5,926 nt of DNA from contig JAUWYD010000083.1 of NCBI GenBank assembly GCA_030616025.1, positions 1-5,926 of the forward strand, read 5' to 3'. The first letter of the stretch is position 1. Every line of letters starts with the position of its first letter. A program made the position numbers and the translations under genes. Positions 1 to 5,926 of the stretch are shown in pieces. Below the pieces are notes generated by a model. It was not told where the DNA came from. It searched no databases and worked only from the letters and a program-made list of their open reading frames with translations. Source of the stretch: Chloroflexota bacterium (GTDB lineage: Bacteria > Chloroflexota > Anaerolineae > UBA7937 > B3-Chlor).

Positions 1-286
1 CAGTGTATTCGCTGGCGTGAGATAGAACGGCTCTGACTATCTCTTCCGGCCAGCCCTTTTCGCGCAGTATCTTGGCGCCGGTAACGGGATGCCCCTCGAC
101 CGTCAGGTCCGGATTCTGCTCATAGTCGAAGTCATGGATCAATCCCACGATACCCCAGAGCTCTTCGTCCTCGCCGTACTTGTCGGCATAGGCACGCATC
201 GCGGCCTCCACCGCCAGCATATGCCGCACCAAGTTCTGATTCTCGGTGAACTCGTTCACCAATAGCCAAGCGTCATCTCGGTTCAT
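1..286 (-). CDS. HD-superfamily phosphohydrolase (3' end outside window)
   Basis: The visible 95 codons read as an N-terminal HD hydrolase domain and remain open at the window edge, so the C terminus is missing. The metal-binding pattern is clear: His22 (RHMLAVEA), the doublet His51-Asp52 (GLIHDFDYE), His66 (EGHPVTGA) and His90 (VLSHASEYT). The family is a group of small uncharacterised HD phosphohydrolases that resemble HDIG proteins. They are thought to hydrolyse phosphate esters or nucleotides with divalent metals in the cytoplasm, but the substrate here is unknown. The ATG start shares an ATGA overlap with the stop of the upstream DUF3795 gene. An AGAGG Shine-Dalgarno lies 5 bases upstream, inside the end of that gene, so the two are probably translationally coupled. 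HD assignment is firm; specific function is not assignable. Confidence 0.88.
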   Translation of the reverse strand, partial: MNRDDAWLLVNEFTENQNLVRHMLAVEAAMRAYADKYGEDEELWGIVGLIHDFDYEQNPDLTVEGHPVTGAKILREKGWPEEIVRAVLSHASEYT

Positions 287-624
287 TTCATCCTCTTCAG
301 TCTTTCCAAAGCATTGCTATATCTCTCGCTCCCCCCAGCCCACTCGGTGAGCTTCTGGCAGGAGAAATCCTCACATTGAGAACAGAACTCCAACGCCTTG
401 TCGTCGACGCAACAACTGAGTATCCAGCAATCAGGAGACCAATGCTTTGCTCGATCGCCCTTACAACCCTCACAGTGAATATCGTCAAGCTTGAGTTCTA
501 TGCCCAGTTCCCGGTCAAACCAGTCCGCAGTGGCCTGTGCAATTTCGGGATCGTCTGCCGCTAGACGAATATCGCATTCGGTACAGTCCAGTCCACAAGC
601 CGCAATCGTGCGGGCCACATCCAT
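283..624 (-). CDS. DUF3795 family cysteine-rich small protein
   Basis: A 113-residue protein (114 if the GTG at 627 is used) with 11 cysteines. The spacing is typical of DUF3795: an N-terminal CGLDCTEC motif, then a CEGC motif near residue 52, CWILSCC near 67-73, and CSQCEDFSC near 82-90. The clustered CxxC-like pairs suggest binding of zinc or an iron-sulfur cluster; no catalytic role is established for the family. There is no signal peptide, so it is probably cytoplasmic. The GTG at 627 is directly followed by an ATG at 624. GGAG at 627-630 is too close to either to be a good Shine-Dalgarno, so the start is uncertain by one codon. The stop overlaps the start of the HD gene by 4 bases (ATGA), implying co-expression. 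Family assignment is strong; function is unknown. Confidence 0.87.
   Translation of the reverse strand: MDVARTIAACGLDCTECDIRLAADDPEIAQATADWFDRELGIELKLDDIHCEGCKGDRAKHWSPDCWILSCCVDDKALEFCSQCEDFSCQKLTEWAGGSERYSNALERLKRMK
292..296 (-). promoter_or_regulatory. RBS of the HD gene
   Basis: AGAGG on the minus strand lies 5 bases before the ATG at 286. It sits within the last codons of the DUF3795 gene, which supports both the chosen start and translational coupling through the ATGA overlap. Confidence 0.65.
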
Positions 625-627
625 CAC

Positions 628-771
628 TCCATGGCAGACTCACTTGTCTGTCTACTCATACCGCCATGCTTCAGCGTGCCGGGCCCCCTGGCTCCGGGTT
701 GTATCACGTGCTTTGCCCCTTGCCTGGGCCGCCGTTCGTGCACGCGTCGGTCACTCGCAGAAACGGATCCC
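628..771. other. Intergenic gap between era and the DUF3795 gene
   Basis: A 144-base gap, the longest non-coding stretch in the window. It holds a GC-rich imperfect hairpin (679-697: 7 pairs with one bulge and a CCCT loop) and a perfect 5-base inverted repeat, CAGAC/GTCTG (635-650), close to the next start codon. Neither is followed by a T-run in the transcribed direction, so neither is a standard terminator. I see no convincing -35/-10 pair. DUF3795 and HD may be read through from era or use a weak promoter here. Confidence 0.5.
679..697 (-). other. GC-rich imperfect hairpin downstream of era
   Basis: The arms are CCGGGCC (679-685) and GGC-T-CCGG (690-697), forming a 7-pair stem with one bulged base and a 4-base loop. 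It lies about 75 bases beyond the era stop. It lacks a U-tract on the minus-strand transcript, so it could be an RNA-stabilising or pausing structure, or chance in GC-rich DNA. Confidence 0.3.
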
Positions 772-1749
772 TCATCCCGTCTTGGGCAGGACGAAGCCCA
801 GGTGACGTAGCGCCGCCTCATCACGTGGCCATCGCTTGCGGACCTTGACCCACAATTCTAGGTAGACCCTCGTCCCCAGTAGGCCCTCTATCTCCTCACG
901 CGCCGCCGCCCCTATCCGCTTCAGCATCTTCCCTCTCCCGCCGATGATGATCCCCTTCTGACTCTCCTTGGCGACATAAACGGTGACCTCGATATAGGTC
1001 AGGTCCTTGCGCCGCTCATTAAACTCCTCAACCACCACAGCCACCGAATGGGGCACCTCTTGATATAGATGGTGCAAGACCTGCTCGCGCACCAGCTCCG
1101 CAGCCATGAAACGCAGTGGCTGATCCGTGATCTGGTCGGGTGGATAAAGCTGTGGCCCCAGCGGCAGACGGTCGATGAGCAACCCCAGTAGCTCCTCGCG
1201 GTTGATGCCCTCGGTGGCGGAGAACATGATCCACTCTCCGCAGTCCGCCAACCCCAAGTACGCCTCCCTGTGTTCTTGCTCCTTATCTGGCGAGAGGAGG
1301 TCAATCTTGTTCATCACCAGGATGCAGGGCCTGGCGGCTCGTTCTCGGATCAGGCCAGCCAGTTGCAGATCTTCGTCCTCCGGTAGGATAGATACATCCA
1401 CCATGAACAACACCACGTCCGCATCCGGAATGGCGCGTACCGCCGTTGCCACCATGTACTCTCCCAGTTTGTGACGAGGATCATGGATGCCAGGCGTATC
1501 AATGAACACAATCTGCGCTTCGGGCAGCGTGAGTATCCCTCGCAACCTTCGTCGGGTAGTCTGAGGCTTGGGGGAAACGATCGCCACCTTTTGGCCCACA
1601 TACCCGTTGATCAAGGTGGATTTCCCAACGTTGGGTTTGCCCATGACGGCCACGAAACCCGAGCGGTAACCCTCTGGCAGATCCTCCTGAGGCACGAGTT
1701 CCATTAGATCCGTCCCAGAATCGGTCATATCATGTGATGCCCGCCTCAC
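772..1749 (-). CDS. era: GTPase Era (ribosome assembly)
   Basis: Era is a cytoplasmic GTPase that binds the 3' end of 16S rRNA and helps mature the 30S subunit. All GTPase motifs are present (numbering from the GTG start): G1 GKPNVGKST (37-45), the switch I QTTRRR region (63-68), G3 DTPG (84-87), G4 NKID (147-150) and G5 SAT (177-179). The C-terminal type II KH RNA-binding domain has its GxxG loop in IIIGGRGKMLKRIG (267-280), followed by the family's VYLELWVKV signature (295-303). At 325 residues it is slightly longer than E. coli Era (301) because of an N-terminal extension of about 30 residues. The GTG at 1749 lacks a clear Shine-Dalgarno; ATG at 1728 or 1704 are alternatives, and all give an intact GTPase. 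The start at 1749 lies 10 bases after the stop of the M14 gene, suggesting co-transcription. Confidence 0.97.
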   Translation of the reverse strand: MRRASHDMTDSGTDLMELVPQEDLPEGYRSGFVAVMGKPNVGKSTLINGYVGQKVAIVSPKPQTTRRRLRGILTLPEAQIVFIDTPGIHDPRHKLGEYMVATAVRAIPDADVVLFMVDVSILPEDEDLQLAGLIRERAARPCILVMNKIDLLSPDKEQEHREAYLGLADCGEWIMFSATEGINREELLGLLIDRLPLGPQLYPPDQITDQPLRFMAAELVREQVLHHLYQEVPHSVAVVVEEFNERRKDLTYIEVTVYVAKESQKGIIIGGRGKMLKRIGAAAREEIEGLLGTRVYLELWVKVRKRWPRDEAALRHLGFVLPKTG

Positions 1750-1759
1750 CAGGAAGGGA

Positions 1760-2665
1760 CTATTCGTCCACTGACTCCATCACGGCCGTCAACCCGGCGA
1801 GGTTTCTATCGAACTCTGTGTCCACCTTGGTGGTGAGCTCCACCTCCACGGCGGCGACGCCCTGATGGGCTAAATAGTCGACCATCGCACCGGTGACAGG
1901 ATAGGAAGCCCACCCTTCCTCTGAAAAGGGATACCCCGTGGCATCTGAGAGGCGACGAGCCAGCTCGGCCGAGGGGCGATGATCGGCACAGGAGGTGACG
2001 AAGATCATGCCAGCAATGCTGTGGTAGAATATCGCTACTCGCGCATCGGCAAGAAAATCACGCAGCAATCTGGTCTCCACCTCGGAGAATGGAAACGGGC
2101 CGCCACCCCCCTCTATGATGCCCTCAGTGGTGTGTGTGTCGCTCACCCAATCGTTCTCCTTGCAGGAATCGCTATCGTTATCTGCGTTGCGGTTCAGATC
2201 CACACCGTGAGCGTTGCGTCTGGTGCCATCGGCCAGACCGTCGGGGTTGGCCGTAGGGATGATCCACAACGTCACACTAGGTGGTACCTCCTCCAAGTGT
2301 TCCTCGAAATGAGCGATCATCTCCAATGCGAGACGATGGGTATTCTGCTCTGTGCCTCCATGTATGTTCCCCACGAGGACCACCTTCTGGTGTCCGTCAC
2401 CAAACCAGTGACCAACTATCGGCCGTCCCTGCCACGATTCTCCCAGCAACTCCTCACCCCGTCGGGCTGGCACTGCCGTTTCGGTGGGTGCTTGGACGAC
2501 GGTAGCTGTAGCCTCAACCGTGGCGAAAGTGGGTGATGGCGCAGGTGTGCCACCCAAGGCTTGGGTTGGAAGAGAAGCCGCGCGACTGACGCAGCCTGCG
2601 ATGGCAGGTACGATGAACAATGACGACGTAAGTAGTGAGAGGCACCATCTGCCCAACGAACTCAC
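1760..2665 (-). CDS. M14-type zinc carboxypeptidase, predicted lipoprotein
   Basis: A 301-residue secreted metallopeptidase. Residues 1-25 form a lipoprotein signal peptide with lipobox AIAGC, so Cys25 would be lipidated and the enzyme anchored on the outer face of the membrane. A Pro/Thr/Ala-rich linker (about 38-66) follows. The M14 domain shows a zinc-site motif IHGGTE (His102, Glu106), NPDG (140-143), TRRNAHGVDLNRN (148-160) with substrate-binding Arg and Asn, PFSEVET (192-198), a third zinc-ligand candidate His215 (FYHS), and the catalytic Glu276 in VEVELT. Cys168 and Cys226 could form a disulfide. M14 enzymes cleave C-terminal residues or peptidoglycan stem peptides; which applies here is not visible. 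The GTG start overlaps the preceding stop (GTGA) and has GAGGGG 5 bases upstream. The glutamate of the first motif is at His+4, not the classic His+3. Confidence 0.9.
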   Translation of the reverse strand: MSSLGRWCLSLLTSSLFIVPAIAGCVSRAASLPTQALGGTPAPSPTFATVEATATVVQAPTETAVPARRGEELLGESWQGRPIVGHWFGDGHQKVVLVGNIHGGTEQNTHRLALEMIAHFEEHLEEVPPSVTLWIIPTANPDGLADGTRRNAHGVDLNRNADNDSDSCKENDWVSDTHTTEGIIEGGGGPFPFSEVETRLLRDFLADARVAIFYHSIAGMIFVTSCADHRPSAELARRLSDATGYPFSEEGWASYPVTGAMVDYLAHQGVAAVEVELTTKVDTEFDRNLAGLTAVMESVDE

Positions 2666-4461
2666 GATTGCCCCTCGCCTTGCCCCTGGGTGAAATACTC
2701 CTCCAGCAGGGCCGAAAGATCCTGGCCGGTGTGGTTGGACAAGACGAGGAAGAAATCCTCGGCAGTGCTCAGTGTATGGCTCTGGCTCTGACAGTAGTCC
2801 CGTAGGAAGGAGTAGAATGCCTCACTACCCATGGTGTGTCGGAGGTCTGCCAGGAATAGTGCGCCTCTGCGATATGTCGCATTCATGTAGGAGCCCTGAT
2901 CGCTGAAATCATAAATGGCCCCATCTGTCGGTCCCGAGGGTTGCCAGTTGAACACTTCAAACTCCCAGGCCCACGCGTGGTCATCGGGATATCTCAGTTT
3001 GTAGAAGAGAAGCCCGCTGAATGTGGCCAAGGATTCGTCAAGCCAGGGCTCACTCACCTGATCACTGCCCACCAAGCCATACCACCACTGGTGAGATACT
3101 TCGTGCGCCAGCAGGGACACCAACTGAGACCGTACCCCGCCGGGATAGGTGGCGTACCACAGAGACCCCAGGAATGAGAGACCCGAGAACTCCATCCCGC
3201 CCGCAAACTCAGTTTCCGCCACCCTGTAGGCGGCGTAGGGATAGCGGACAGCGAACTGGTCGCTGTAGGTCTGCAGGGCCTCAGCAGCGAATTGGGAGAC
3301 CGCCACGCCAGCATTCTCATGCTCAGGAAAGTAGTAGGAGGTGATGGTGGTGCCGTCTATCTCCGTGCTGTGGGAAACGTATTGGTCGCTGGCAGCGAAA
3401 GCGAAGGAGCGAGCCTGGGAAACCCTATAACGCCAGATATTACCCTGCCGTTCCTCGCTTCCGCCACCTGCCACTGTTATCCCATCGGGAGCCCAGATCT
3501 CGATCTCGTAGTCGGCTTCGTCTATCACGTAGGGGTCCCCAACCCAGTGATAGGAGAAGGTGTACCAGCCCTCTCCCGGTAGAAGAGGGGCCAGGGCCGG
3601 ATACCAGTGGCCCACATCGACCGCCCGCTCCGACCAGCCTAGGCTGCCCATGGTAAAGCTGGCAGCCGGATCTATGTACGGCAGATCCAAGGCGAAATCT
3701 ACAAATAGGGTGGCTACCTGCCCCGGCGCCAGTTCCTGAGGCAGGGGGACTCGCAGGGACATCCCTTCCAGAGTGTGCGCAGTGGTCACTGGGCCAACAC
3801 CAAACTCCAGGCTCAGACCCTTCAGAGTAAAGACCCCTTGCTCGTGATTTGGAAACACGTTTAGCACAAACTCGTGCAGGATCTCCCCGGTGCGATTGGC
3901 ATAGTCTATCCGTTCCTGCACGTCCAGATGATGTCCTTCATAGTCCAGCGTAGCCGTGATGGTATAGCGAGGTAACGCTGTGCTACTGATAGGTTGATAG
4001 GGCGTGGGCGAAGGAGTCGGCATAGGCGACAGGGCACGAGGCGTCTCCCCTGGTCCGACTACGCCAGGCATGATCGGCGGCATTCGGGAGGATCTCAGCC
4101 ACCGGTAACCACACACTCCTGCAAACGCCAGCACCAGGAGGACAATAGAAGCCAGCAACATCGTGACGACAGCCGGATACTGAGACCCAGCCGAGGCTGC
4201 CGGTGTCTCACGGGGGCGATCGGTCTCCGCGGCCATGGTCTGTTCCCAGAGAGCGAACACATGCTTGGCGTTCAGTCCAAGGTACCGAGCGTAGAGCCGA
4301 AGAGAACTCCTCAGATGGGCTACGCTAGTGAACTTCCCGTAGTTCTCTCCCTCCAGGGCCCGAATATACTCCGGCCACAGTCCCGTGGCCTCCTCTATCT
4401 CGTCCCAGGAACACCCCTTCGTCTCTCGAGCCTCTCGTAGCACCTGGCCGAGTCTGGCCAT
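2662..4461 (-). CDS. RodZ-type HTH / transmembrane / M1 metallopeptidase fusion
   Basis: A 599-residue single-pass membrane protein. Residues 1-75 match the RodZ N-terminal helix-turn-helix domain (LGQVLREARETKG, then LRSSLRLYARYLGLN). RodZ uses this domain to contact MreB; related domains bind DNA. A hydrophobic segment at about 96-120, followed by Arg residues and a Pro/Thr linker (about 144-155), predicts the N terminus inside and the rest outside. Residues about 165-590 form an M1-type gluzincin peptidase: a beta-rich N-terminal domain, GGMEF (421-425) in place of GAMEN, the zinc motif HEVSH (453-457) with third ligand Glu476 (HExxH-x18-E), and candidate catalytic Tyr530 (YRRG). All key zinc-site residues are present, so activity is likely; the family removes N-terminal residues from peptides. 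The usual RodZ C-terminal domain (DUF4115) is absent. The ATG start has GGAGG 7 bases upstream and its own promoter. The reading frame is continuous across all domains. Confidence 0.93.
   Translation of the reverse strand: MARLGQVLREARETKGCSWDEIEEATGLWPEYIRALEGENYGKFTSVAHLRSSLRLYARYLGLNAKHVFALWEQTMAAETDRPRETPAASAGSQYPAVVTMLLASIVLLVLAFAGVCGYRWLRSSRMPPIMPGVVGPGETPRALSPMPTPSPTPYQPISSTALPRYTITATLDYEGHHLDVQERIDYANRTGEILHEFVLNVFPNHEQGVFTLKGLSLEFGVGPVTTAHTLEGMSLRVPLPQELAPGQVATLFVDFALDLPYIDPAASFTMGSLGWSERAVDVGHWYPALAPLLPGEGWYTFSYHWVGDPYVIDEADYEIEIWAPDGITVAGGGSEERQGNIWRYRVSQARSFAFAASDQYVSHSTEIDGTTITSYYFPEHENAGVAVSQFAAEALQTYSDQFAVRYPYAAYRVAETEFAGGMEFSGLSFLGSLWYATYPGGVRSQLVSLLAHEVSHQWWYGLVGSDQVSEPWLDESLATFSGLLFYKLRYPDDHAWAWEFEVFNWQPSGPTDGAIYDFSDQGSYMNATYRRGALFLADLRHTMGSEAFYSFLRDYCQSQSHTLSTAEDFFLVLSNHTGQDLSALLEEYFTQGQGEGQS
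2671..2676 (-). promoter_or_regulatory. RBS of the M14 carboxypeptidase gene
   Basis: GAGGGG on the minus strand lies 5 bases before the GTG at 2665, inside the end of the upstream HTH-M1 gene. It supports the GTG start and translational coupling through the GTGA overlap. Confidence 0.65.
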
Positions 4462-4468
4462 GTCTCAA

Positions 4469-4473
4469 CCTCC
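4469..4473 (-). promoter_or_regulatory. Strong RBS of the HTH-M1 fusion gene
   Basis: GGAGG on the minus strand lies 7 bases before the ATG at 4461. This near-ideal Shine-Dalgarno fixes the start and shows that the HTH domain is translated with the peptidase. Confidence 0.8.
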
Positions 4474-4489
4474 GCACCACTCCGCCGAT

Positions 4490-4518
4490 ATTCTAGTGCA
4501 AGCCCGAATCGTGGTCAA
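4490..4518 (-). promoter_or_regulatory. Predicted sigma70-type promoter for the HTH-M1 / M14 / era unit
   Basis: On the minus strand, a -35 box TTGACC (4518-4513) and a -10 box TAGAAT (4495-4490) are separated by exactly 17 bases. Each box matches the consensus at 5 of 6 positions. Transcription would start near 4481-4484, giving a leader of about 20 bases that contains the GGAGG ribosome binding site. It is in the only intergenic gap upstream of the fusion gene, so it probably drives this gene and the closely packed genes after it. Confidence 0.68.
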
Positions 4519-4553
4519 ACGACATTGGCCTGGATCATCCCCTGCAGCTGGGA

Positions 4554-5926
4554 CTAGAACACCCTCTCGACCACAGGCAGGCCGTCGTCATCGGCCAGGA
4601 AGCGCGGCTGTACGTCATCTAAAATGCGCACCGGAATCAACTCAGCCGCCTCGACGCCCTCGTCACCAAGAAGGACGCGCAATATCGCCCCTTCCCGCGC
4701 CCGTTCCACAGTATCAATGTCGAAGACGAAGTTGCCAAGGCTATAGGCGATGAAGCCGCCTCCATACGATGCTGTGCCCTGCACCACGTGGGGATGATGT
4801 CCGATGACCAGGCTGGCGCCGGCTTCGATGGCCGCTCGCGAGACCGCTAGCTGCTCGTCGTCGGGATACCCTTGATACTCCGTGCCCAGGTGCATGATCA
4901 CCACCACGAGATCTGCCTGCTCCCTCGTCTGGCGCACATCTTCGCGAATCGTGGCCAATTCCGCGAAGGCGATCCACTCAGCCGTGGGCACCTCGGACGA
5001 ACCTTTCCAGCGGCTGGCTGCATACGCAAGAAAAGCTACCGTCCTGCCTTTGCCTTGCCAGATCAGGGGACGATGCGCTTCCTGAAACGAGAGACCCGCG
5101 CCCACACAATCCAAACCCTGTCTCTGCAAGGCCTCTATGGTCTCGACGAGACCTTCCCTCCCGAAGTCGAGAAGATGGTTGTTGGCCAAGCTCAGTATGT
5201 CGAAGCCCGCCTGAGCCAGCGCCGGTGCGTGCCGTGGATGCGCTCGGAAGGTGAAGCGCTTGTCTATTGGTTCGCCCACCGCGGACAGAGGACACTCCAG
5301 ATTGCCGATCGCGATGTCTGCGCTGCGTATGAGGTCCGCCGTTCCCAGGAAGGGATAGTCACTCCCAAATAAATCCATTCGTTCTTCGATGGTGCGCGAA
5401 AGCATGATGTCGCCCACAGCAACCAACTCGATGAGTTCCTCACTGCTATCAACCGCTCCGGGTTGGGTCCCAGTCCAGCCTGGCAAAGTGGCCAGCTCAG
5501 GACTCTCCTCTGGCTCGCCAAGCACAGCCTCTCTAGGGGCGACAGTCAGCAAGTAGACATCATTGCCCGAGCGGGCAACTACGTCCTGCCGCCCGTCGCC
5601 GTCCACGTCATTGACGACGAGCCCGTGAACCCTCCGTGCCGTGCGATACCTGCCCACGAGCCGGCCATGGACATCCAGTATGGAGACTGTGCCATCATCG
5701 GCACCGGCAAGGAGTTCGAGCAACCCGTCGTCGTCGACATCAGCAGCTGTTACAGTCCACACGCTCTTCGCGGCCTGGTAGCACCACCTTACCTCTCCAA
5801 GATCACTCAGCAAACAGATCTGCGGCTTGTCAGACCCCGTTCCTACTACTACTTCGCCCCTGCCATCGTCGTCGATGTCTCCCATGTGTAGCGCCGTGAC
5901 AGGACTGCCCAGACGGCGTCTCCACT
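4554..5926 (-). CDS. FG-GAP/VCBS-repeat and CapA-like metallophosphatase protein (5' end outside window)
   Basis: The frame is open to the window edge. The Met encoded at 5885 is probably internal, because the 13 whole codons before it (WRRRLGSPVTALH) already belong to a repeat. Numbering from that Met, three propeller repeats carry Ca-binding DxDxDG loops at 3-8, 49-54 and 93-98. A linker (about 116-150) leads to a CapA-like (PGA_cap, calcineurin-fold) domain at about 152-430, with VGDIML (158-162), GNLE (194-197), LANNHLLDFG (233-242), MHLGTEYQ (331-338), IGHHPHVVQG (361-370) and YSLGNFVFD (381-389). CapA proteins are linked to poly-gamma-glutamate or other envelope polymer synthesis and are usually outside the membrane. 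No capB or capC homologue is visible, so a capsule role is unproven. The stop lies 92 bases before the next gene, which has its own promoter. Confidence 0.9.
   Translation of the reverse strand, partial: WRRRLGSPVTALHMGDIDDDGRGEVVVGTGSDKPQICLLSDLGEVRWCYQAAKSVWTVTAADVDDDGLLELLAGADDGTVSILDVHGRLVGRYRTARRVHGLVVNDVDGDGRQDVVARSGNDVYLLTVAPREAVLGEPEESPELATLPGWTGTQPGAVDSSEELIELVAVGDIMLSRTIEERMDLFGSDYPFLGTADLIRSADIAIGNLECPLSAVGEPIDKRFTFRAHPRHAPALAQAGFDILSLANNHLLDFGREGLVETIEALQRQGLDCVGAGLSFQEAHRPLIWQGKGRTVAFLAYAASRWKGSSEVPTAEWIAFAELATIREDVRQTREQADLVVVIMHLGTEYQGYPDDEQLAVSRAAIEAGASLVIGHHPHVVQGTASYGGGFIAYSLGNFVFDIDTVERAREGAILRVLLGDEGVEAAELIPVRILDDVQPRFLADDDGLPVVERVF
5541..5926 (-). repeat. FG-GAP/VCBS-type beta-propeller repeats (protein level)
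   Basis: Three tandem units of about 44-46 residues share the pattern [hydrophobic]-x-D-[IV]-D-x-D-G-x-x-[ED]-[LV]-[LV], followed by a strand and a G-x-[LV] turn. The loops start GDIDDDGRGE, ADVDDDGLLE and NDVDGDGRQD. More repeats probably lie beyond 5926, since a full propeller needs about seven blades. Such repeats bind calcium and occur in extracellular proteins. Confidence 0.82.

Noticed and set aside
624..824. Minus-strand 66-codon ORF whose TGA overlaps the DUF3795 ATG (TGATG), suggesting a small coupled gene.
   Set aside because: It begins inside the 3' end of era, has an Arg/Ser-rich composition typical of a non-coding frame, shows no recognisable domain and has no ribosome binding site that I can see.
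1979..2536. Plus-strand ORF of 185 codons opposite the M14 gene.
   Set aside because: It lies wholly antisense to a gene with clear M14 motifs, and its translation shows no family features. It is a by-product of codon bias on the other strand.
3994..4440. Plus-strand ORF of 148 codons opposite the HTH and membrane region.
   Set aside because: The translation is Arg/Ser/Pro-rich low-quality sequence, while the minus-strand frame encodes a recognisable RodZ-type HTH and membrane helix.
4519..4553. Possible terminator after the CapA gene (TCCC/GGGA inverted repeat around CTGCAG).
   Set aside because: The stem is only 4 pairs with a poorly pairing interior and there is no T-run after it on the minus strand.
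4872..5372. Plus-strand ORF of 166 codons opposite the CapA domain.
   Set aside because: It is fully antisense to well-conserved CapA motifs and has no recognisable domain.
4554..5885. Taking the ATG at 5885 as the true start of the CapA-like protein.
   Set aside because: The frame stays open to the window edge, and the residues before this Met (W-R-R-R-L-G-S-P-V-T-A-L-H) fit the propeller repeat. No signal peptide follows the Met, as would be expected for an exported protein.

Overview
The window is a gene-dense stretch of bacterial DNA with moderately high GC. All six genes are read from the minus strand, so transcription runs from high to low coordinates. The organism is probably a member of the Chloroflexota (Anaerolineae-like). 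This is inferred from style: an Era GTPase with an N-terminal extension, lipoproteins with Pro/Thr/Ala-rich linkers, and a RodZ-type helix-turn-helix (HTH) protein with a Pro/Thr linker outside the membrane. No rRNA or other marker is present to prove it.

Region by region, in transcription order. (1) 5926-4554: 3' part of a gene whose product has FG-GAP/VCBS-type beta-propeller repeats followed by a CapA-like metallophosphatase domain. Its 5' end lies outside the window. (2) 4553-4462: a short intergenic region with a near-consensus sigma70-type promoter and a strong ribosome binding site (RBS). (3) 4461-2662: a 599-residue protein that joins a RodZ-type HTH domain, one membrane segment and an extracytoplasmic M1 (gluzincin) metallopeptidase. 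(4) 2665-1760: an M14-type zinc carboxypeptidase predicted to be a lipoprotein; its GTG start overlaps the preceding stop by 4 bases. (5) 1749-772: the ribosome-assembly GTPase Era, 10 bases after the M14 stop. (6) 771-628: a 144-base gap with weak hairpins. (7) 624-283: a small cysteine-rich DUF3795 protein. (8) 286-1: start of an HD-superfamily phosphohydrolase, coupled to the DUF3795 gene by an ATGA overlap and cut off by the window edge.

The promoter at 4490-4518, the overlaps and the tight spacing suggest one transcription unit: HTH-M1 fusion, M14 lipoprotein and era, perhaps continuing into DUF3795 and HD. The two peptidases should both act on the outer face of the membrane, one from N termini and one from C termini. 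They could form a surface peptide-trimming or scavenging pair, which is inference. The most unusual item is the RodZ-HTH/M1-peptidase fusion. It puts a module known from the MreB cytoskeleton or DNA binding on the inside and a protease on the outside of one membrane protein. No RNA genes, mobile elements, CRISPR arrays or convincing rho-independent terminators were found.
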